From Endocalyx cinctus (lineage: Eukaryota > Ascomycota > Sordariomycetes > Amphisphaeriales > Apiosporaceae): 64,000 nt of DNA. This document shows positions 57,182 to 64,000 of this stretch, in pieces; the first letter of the stretch is position 1; each line of letters begins with the position of its first letter. The notes beneath the pieces are model-generated. The model was not told where the DNA came from, made no database searches, and saw only the letters and a list, made by a program, of their open reading frames with translations. The position numbers were made by a program, and so were the translations under genes. The stretch lies in the NCBI GenBank assembly GCA_001600455.1, contig BCKC01000003.1, forward strand, positions 2,952,315-3,016,314, written 5' to 3'.

Positions 57182-60100
57182 CTCATGCGAAGAAATCGTA
57201 CTTATACACTAGCATCAAATGTCAGAAATGTCAAAAAGTAGACCTTCAGGGTAGACCTAAATCGGTTATGACGAGCCGATTAATTTGGGGACTCTTACAT
57301 CACAACCCGTTCGCAGGCCCTGTCTCACTCATACCCTTCAGCCGTGGTCGCAGATTATTTTTCCGACCACCTTATCACGGAGCCGATGATGGTGGTGGGG
57401 ACAAAATAAGATAAAATAAAATAAAAATCTAACGAGAGACCAGTAAGATTGTTTGATATTACTTGCATCGTCCGATGTTGACCAATGGATAATTATTTTT
57501 ATCTTTATTTTTATTTTTTTTTATTAGATGATCTTTATCATATGCAGAGGACGAGCGGGGAGTATGCGTATATGGTGAAGGACCAACGGTAGGATAAGAC
57601 GGGGAAGCTAGCCGTGATGACTGTATTCTTCTTTCGTAATAACACGCCGTGGGAGGCTAATGCGAAAGAGTGGATGAAAAACGGAATAAGCGTGAACCAT
57701 GAATTCAAACCTTTCCTTGAGCATATTTGGGACGTTGGAGGTCAAAGTTCTTATGCCCAAGAATATTACGAAGAGGGATGGGACGGGAGAGATGATAATA
57801 AAGATTATTACTTATTTTTTTATTATTTTTATGTCATTTTTATTTTATTTTTTTCATACTTACGCGTTCGGTATAGACTATAATTATTCATGGATATGCT
57901 CGTTTATATTATCGTTACATTATATACCTAGTTAGATGGTAAGTTTGATACCTCTTGCTTTCATTCTATTCAAGTATATCTACTTGTTAAAAGGTGGTGA
58001 TGAATTCTTTTTGGATTAATGTACAGTACTTTCTGTAAGTACATGCTGATATACTCACATGTGTAAACTCTTATGTAGTGATGTTGTAGATTGATACGGA
58101 GATAATTAGCCTCCAGACGCTTGCATACGCTTCTCCATAGACTTAGCCTCTTATATACTCAATTAGGTGCTATATTCCTCCTCGATTCCAATTTATTTCA
58201 ACCTCTCATTGATTTATTCTCGCCGCATCGCCGCCTTGCATACCGAGTATTGGGAAAGGTAGTTAGTAGCGATGCACGACATATTCATCCCACGCACTCC
58301 ATATTTCAATAACGAATAACAGCATGAATACTGCTTTTCAATTCGCTCGAGATCCTTAAAATCTCACACCGATCTCTGATCTAAATTATCGCTTATGCCG
58401 TTCTTTTAATGTTCGCCCAATTACTTGATACCGCTTGATCGGTACCATTCAGCATGCACAAGTCGATCTAATGGCGGCCGTCCAGCGATCGATTGTTGGG
58501 TTAAATAGAAGAACCTGAAGTTGTCAGCTTCTATTAACTGTTTTTTTTTTTTTTTTTGGACTTGCGACGCGTCTACCCAACTGCATAATAATCGTCACAC
58601 GGCTCCAACACTTCCCCGGAAAAAAAAAGGAAGACGGTATCTAGATACGAATACGGTATCACATATATTGCCAGATTGGTTTATTGTGTGCTCTCAGCCT
58701 TATTTATATAACTATATAATATGAATAAGACGAGTTATCCGAATTTGTCGGTATATTTGATTCACTGCGACAGGCTTTGCCTTGACATAACAGATTCTTG
58801 ACATGTTTGGTACTGAATAATTAACCCTGTTTTCCACGATTTTAAAGGCGCTGAATATTACACACGGGTAAGAAGAGATGCAGGCGAACAATTGGTTAAA
58901 TCTGACACTTAGCATGCAGCCGCGCCAATATCAACGCCGAGTTTGGATACTATATACAGTACCACACCTATGTTAGTCGCATTAGTTTAATAGTACATGG
59001 TAATATTTTCGGTTCCGGTAAGATGCTTTTTTTTTTCTCAGCGTAGTTCCCCTTACCATTTTCTCTTATAGGATTTTTTTATCAAGATCCCTGCAACCCT
59101 TGGCAATTCAACATGCAGATAAGACCTGATATGGAAGGGTGATGATATATATCCTTGGAACTCTTTGCTATTTCCAGAGATTCCGGCCTCCCGGTGCCAC
59201 CCCACGATCCAACACGGGCACAACTTACGTCCGAATATATCTAAGCGAAGAGAGGGAACCTCGACCGGTAAACAAGACCGTGGTTCGGCAATTTGAGTAC
59301 GTCAGTGCAGTCAGGACCGGTGAAGAGATGAAACCTTTTATCTGCTTATTCTCTTGTCATACGATACTGCGTAGATACCATTAGGGAAATTGACCGGGGA
59401 TTTTTTTTTATTTTAGTCGGGTCTTGAAGTTAACCTGCTACAATAATTCGTATCCATCTGCTGGAGCCGTACGAGTGGAGGACCTCATATTAGGCAGTTA
59501 TATTGTTAAAGAACATAACCTCAACTCACTTATGAAGCCACCAATAGATAAAACAAGATGGTCAGTCGATAAAGTTGAGGTCGGGTTTAAAAAGCAGAAA
59601 CAACTTGGTTGGCTTAGTCAGTCGTGGGTTGTAATATCTCCCCAACCTTCAAGTTCTTGCCAATGTTATGCAACTTACGCTGCACCCCGTACGTGCGCAG
59701 AAAGCTGTTACCACACGAGCTTTGGATTTTTTTTTTCCGTGGGATAACGTGGGTCAGGTGTCATCTCAGACAAAAGAAAAAAAAACAGGGTGAGGCCTTT
59801 TTTGTCTTATTTTATTTTTTATTCTCAACTTCGATCGTTCATTTGTATGTAGAGAAGTCACGGACCAAGCCACATGCTTACATATCAGGTTCATAGGTAC
59901 TACCTACTAAGTATATACCTAGGTAATTATAAGGCAGACCTATAAGAATGTTTACATATATGGATTTTATTAATTTATTTTGACTTGTCAAATCATGTTA
60001 TTCTTGGTGACACGGTTTCAATACTTTAAGTTAAAATATAGACCCTAATATCCGTGGGAAAGAAAAGAAAGTTGAAAAGCTTGATACCACAAAGTTGGTA

Positions 60101-62060
60101 GGTTACTCGTGGTGGCACTCCCATATACATATACTATACATATACCTAGGTAGGTATGTTACATACAACTAACTACATACATATAGTATTCTTTCAGTAC
60201 TTAGCAGTGGGACCTGGTCAGCTAATATCCACTAATACCATGCCTAGAAGCTTAGATACATGATATATATGCAAATAGACGTCAATATTTCATACTTAGT
60301 ATTAAGTACATACTAAGTACCTACGGTATAACGTATATAAATATGTTTTTTAAAGGTATATCTATGTTGTTTCTACAAAGAATAAGAGATCTATAAAAAA
60401 TGACAGGGCACGCTGTATCTGTATTACACTAGAACTTTGGAATGCTAAACGGTTAACAAGGATTAAAACGCATACTTTACCATACCGCATTGCATCTAAA
60501 TTTCGATCCACCCAAATGGGTACGAAAAAGAAAGGGTGGGTTACGAAAAAAGCTCTTACATACTATGTAGTATGTATACATATACACTACTTTATAATCC
60601 AGGACCCAGTATTGTAGGTCAATACATTTATAGTACTCCGTACTTCGTACATAGTAGACGTAGCTACATACAATACGTATGGATATTTCATCCTAGCCTT
60701 TTGCTAGTCCAGGTATTATGTAGTATGTGCGTAGGGGTTATTAAGACTAGGTATAAGGCGTTAGATTAGCCCACATGTCAAAAGTATACATCTCCATTTC
60801 ATGTCTGGGTGTTAACTAAACTACCTTGTAGGTATATATACCTACCGACTACGAGGATAGACGTCAAGCTTCTAAGAAGGCTTATCCCAGCTTCCATCCC
60901 ATAAGTCTTAAGTACCTTCACGTATATACATTCCAGGGCTATACGTATATATAATCTCTATATATCACATTTCATAAACTACTAGTTACCTCATTGTTCT
61001 ATTTTCCGAGGAAGAAAAAAAATAATTTGTTTAATTAAAAAAAAAAAAAGAGCAGAAGAAAAGAAAAACGGAAAGGAAAGAAGAAGAAGAAAGAAAAAAA
61101 AAATTATTCAATGGGTAGGGTGAAGAGTTCCACTCGTCAATTCCTATCGTGTCAATCCCATTTACCGGTAACCACTAATACACATCATTCACTCGCCTAC
61201 CTCGCTTGGACGGTCTCCCATGTCCAAGTATGGCCATACTGGTAATAGACTACCATCTATCGTCATAACGCCAGGGTAAAATAGATCAGTCGAGGACATC
61301 ACCACTTAATTTCCATCAGGCATTCTGAACCCCCGGCGTACATAGCATTGACCGACTGTGCACGTACTCAAATGGTATCCGAGTAAGTTCAGCAAGTACA
61401 TGGCCTCGTGTATAGATTTTTTTTTATATAATATTCGCCTCATCTTTTCATATCAGGACTTTTTTCTGTGACAAACTACCAGCATACTGATACAAAGTGT
61501 CGCCTTAACTTGCCCTGCTAACGAAAACACAAACAAAGAAACCGACCTCTGCTTCCCGTTCCAGAATCCACATTTGGCAAGCAGAATAAGAATTTGGCAA
61601 ACAGAAAAAAAAAAGAAAACGAATTCTTCTCAAGTCTTAGTTCATCTCGGTTAGTCGATTCATGAACCATTGCGTTTGGTCCAACATTTCAGCTTTCTTT
61701 TTACATATATTCATCCTTTCCCACCTTCTATAATATATATTGCAGCCTCCGTCTTCATTTCCCATACTCACACACTCTCTCTATCTCTTCATCTCTCTCA
61801 TACTCCTCTCTCTATATCTATAACTATATCTTCGATAAATCAACCCACCCCTTCACCGTTCATTCCTCTAGTCACGCTTCATATAATCTCCAGCCGGGAG
61901 TGCGTATGCTTTCTTCGAATCTAGCAAAAGGACCGTTGGCTAACTTTTGATACAGAACTGACAACGGTTACTCTCCATCATCCGTTACAGTCTCATACTC
62001 TCTGCCGCCTCTAAAATCCAAATTTTTTTCAGAGAAAAATTGAGATATAACACATTCAAC

Positions 62061-62225
62061 ATGGCCGTAGCCGGAACTTGTGCCCATTCCTTCTCCATGA
62101 TCAAGTCGGACAATACCCTTGTCCAATGGGTTTGCAATGTATGCCACTCCGGACCTCACTGGTGGATTTTCGAGTGTAAATATTGCAGACTCCACACATG
62201 CAGAGCTTGCGCGCAGAATATGTGA
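62061..62225 (+). CDS. Cysteine-rich, probably zinc-binding microprotein (54 aa)
   Basis: Function unknown. Starts MAVAGTCAHSFSM at ATG 62061, in a frame that otherwise opens at 62040 only by a non-ATG codon. The 54 residues carry regularly spaced ligands: Cys7 and His9; Cys25-x2-Cys28 with His29 and His33; Cys39-x2-Cys42; His45; and Cys47-x2-Cys50. This can hold two zinc ions, as in cross-brace or ribbon folds. Aromatic residues (QWV, HWWIFE) are interspersed. I recall similar short peptides with the CHxCHxGPH and ECKYC pattern in other ascomycete genomes, uncharacterised. A CT-rich leader (61770-61830) precedes it. No signal peptide is seen, so it is probably intracellular rather than a secreted effector. 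It stands alone in a gene-poor region. Confidence 0.6.
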   Translation: MAVAGTCAHSFSMIKSDNTLVQWVCNVCHSGPHWWIFECKYCRLHTCRACAQNM

Positions 62226-62825
62226 GCTCTCGCCATCTGGAATCATCATGTTCGGGGCTGGGATCTCTGATTTCCAGGTAAGTTGAGTGATCATATCTCA
62301 TGTTTCAGATGAGCCATTCGGATGCGGTCCTGATATGAGATAAACGTCTGTGTACTAAAGGACTCGTCAGATTATCTCGTCAATCTCCTGGTTTCGCTCT
62401 TTTCTATAGCGCCTAGTCCAAAACCAAAATACCTAGAATCAAAAACAAGAAACCCTACCGACTTTTCTCGAAACATAACCCCCACGAAGACTCCTGAGAA
62501 CGAACTTGAAGAACGTTATGTAATTCACTAGGGAAATCCATTTATCATGCCGCCAGGGTATATCCCTGACTTGGTGGCGCCGGCACGCTGCAAGTCGTTT
62601 GTTTTCATTGGCTTAGAGCCTCGGTATTGAGGGATCTTGCCAGCACGTTTTCTGCGTGGGTTTCTTCTCGCCTAATCAAGCCACCCAATGAGCCACATTT
62701 TACAGGGTTACTTTCGAGGTGTCAAAAAGCTGGAGTGTGTTAGTATACTTGTCAAATGCGTCCCGGGTAATCCACCAGATCGATGCACGTTTCTTTCGGC
62801 CATCATGATTTTATCGGCTTCTTCC

Positions 62826-62826
<1 letters not shown>

Positions 62827-62857
<31 letters not shown>
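62827..62857. repeat. Poly(T) tract
   Basis: About 31 consecutive T; the reading frames crossing it encode only a Phe run. Confidence 0.8.
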
Positions 62858-63209
62858 CACCTTTCTGGCCTACGACTTGTCATTTCTCGAACCGCTGATT
62901 CTTGCGGTCTGACATAAAGCATTTACTTGAAGTCTTCATGAAACGACCAGGATTTAGGCGTTGACATCATTTCTTTTTCCTTCACTGTTCATTTCAAGCA
63001 TATACAATAGGCACGGAAAAAACACTTTGGCGGCGATGGGTAGTTTTTATGGGCTTCCTTTTCTTTCCTATTTTCTGTTTTCCCCTCCTAACTTGGCGTC
63101 AAAATAAATAAAAGGTACGCTTTGACAGGGGTTGGCTGGATGATATGAAGGAGGTTTCTGTATTTCCCACAGTGCGTTGATTTTTATGGCTTTTCTGCGT
63201 TGAATGTAT

Positions 63210-63239
63210 AAAAAAAAAAAAAGGGGGGGGGGGGGGGGG
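63210..63239. repeat. Adjacent poly(A) and poly(G) tracts
   Basis: About 13 A are followed directly by 17 G. A second purine homopolymer junction of the kind seen at 57131, again in non-coding DNA. Confidence 0.75.
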
Positions 63240-64000
63240 CGGTTTACCTGGCATTAAAAAAACAACCCCCAGTACGCAAGTACAAAACGAGACAGAACAA
63301 TATATCAACTTACAAACAGATGTATACATGTTTAGTGATCGTCGTGCATAGACCAGTACCGAGTGCCACGCCTCGTGTCGTGATTTCACTTTTCGTATCA
63401 TATTTGATTGCTCTTCTTGGAATGCGGTGCCAGAGTATTCAAATATCCCTTCCCGAATGTGGTGATATCAGGGCTTTCTAGGTTACGATGAAGTCCTGCG
63501 TGGTTGAGGCTATACGTCTTGTTGGGGGGTACAGCACCAACTCAGCTGGCGTCGGGCAGGGCGACATGAAATCTTTACCCCCCTCCCCTCCTTCGGCTAT
63601 GTAGGTGTCAATGCCAGATAAGGCATGTCGTGTAACGAGATCCCATTTTCAACTCGCTTTCCCCTTTCCCGTCGCCCAATTTTTATTTTATTTTTTGTTT
63701 ATTTTCCGTGCCATGCGATTCATCTGCAAGGTCCCATTCGCGTACCAGAACCCATAGACGAAGCATTATTAATCAATTCAATTGGCCGTAGATGGAAAAC
63801 AAAAACGAAATATGGACAGCGATCGCTCTTTCTCTCTTTTTTTGCCTCTCTTGGGCGTACTTAACCGTTTGTGTGGCAGTCTAACAACAAGAAAAAAAAA
63901 AATTCAGCCTTGAAAATCATTTCTCACATTATTTCTTGCTCCGATCATCGGGTCTTTTACGTCCTCCTAGATCGCAATCCCCAGATTAAAAATCATGAAG

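Larger units (their letters stand above)
52146..62060. other. Gene-poor region of nearly 10 kb
   Basis: No convincing long gene. Contents seen: T tract of about 29 bases (52315-52343), further homopolymers (53077-53095, 53810-53833, 58541-58558), a 49-base G tract (57131-57179), a TAGGTA-type palindrome-rich segment (56291-56620) with smaller ones at 59895-60160, TACTCCGTAC (60634-60643), and one weak candidate exon at 55579-55678 (-). Frames of 90-140 codons here are low-complexity or lack family features. Sequence just before 62061 is CT-rich, as expected of a leader. Confidence 0.5.
62226..64000. other. Intergenic region to the window end
   Basis: About 1.8 kb. Contains a T tract of about 31 bases (62827-62857), an A tract followed by 17 G (63210-63239), and short unconvincing frames. 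ATGAAG at 63995 could begin another gene, but only six bases are in view. Confidence 0.5.

Noticed and set aside
56848..57186. Polyproline/polyglycine frames over the G tract
   Set aside because: Created by the 49-base homopolymer only.
63995..64000. ATGAAG at the right edge as a gene start
   Set aside because: Only two codons are inside the window, so it cannot be judged.
1..64000. CRISPR arrays, transposases, long terminal repeats, polyketide or peptide synthetase genes
   Set aside because: Looked for characteristic repeats and protein motifs; none seen.

Overview
This is a nuclear DNA segment from a filamentous ascomycete (Pezizomycotina; a Sordariomycete is my guess, unproven). Signs are genes with several short introns of about 50-160 bp, GT..AG borders and CTRAY-like branch sites, pyrimidine-rich leaders before start codons, long AT-rich intergenic DNA full of homopolymers, and protein families typical of these fungi. 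I resolve sixteen protein-coding genes (two of them microproteins), one intron-containing tRNA, and one weaker candidate exon. There is no bacterial-type operon, CRISPR array, transposase or obvious secondary-metabolite cluster.

Layout. 0.7-3.7 kb: zinc-finger transcription factor (+). 6.2-6.35 kb: one-pass membrane microprotein (-). 9.0-11.1 kb: NOG1 GTPase (+). 11.5-12.5 kb: SDT1-type HAD nucleotidase (-). 13.2-16.0 kb: long disordered basic protein (+). 20.6-24.0 kb: multi-KH RNA-binding protein (+). 25.1 kb: tRNA-Met with intron (-). 26.2-27.6 kb: PAA1-type N-acetyltransferase (+). 28.5-29.0 kb: Mediator subunit MED21 (-). 29.7-30.7 kb: RRG7-type mitochondrial protein (+). 31.1-31.6 kb: small acidic/coiled-coil protein (-). 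32.7-33.6 kb: TDA10/glycerate-kinase-like P-loop kinase (+). 33.9-35.6 kb: Ecm11-domain protein (-). 36.9-37.9 kb: second GNAT acetyltransferase, rebuilt from five exons (-). 38.7-40.8 kb: MFS transporter (-). 42.0-45.3 kb: UTP21 (-). 47.1-52.1 kb: VIP1 inositol-pyrophosphate kinase/phosphatase (+). 52.1-62.0 kb: long region with almost no convincing genes. 62.06-62.23 kb: cysteine-rich zinc-binding-type microprotein (+).

Most genes are single-copy housekeeping genes, with no shared pathway beyond two ribosome-biogenesis factors: NOG1 (60S) and UTP21 (90S/SSU processome). Several pairs are divergent (nucleotidase/disordered protein, MED21/RRG7, acidic protein/TDA10, UTP21/VIP1), so their upstream regions are probably shared promoters. 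The items most worth a second look are the two microproteins, the conserved disordered protein, the degenerate-KH protein, a GC-AG intron in VIP1, the dispersed TACTCCGTA palindrome and a 49-base G tract in the gene-poor region. All exon borders were deduced by eye from frame, splice consensus and family knowledge; no search or RNA data were available.
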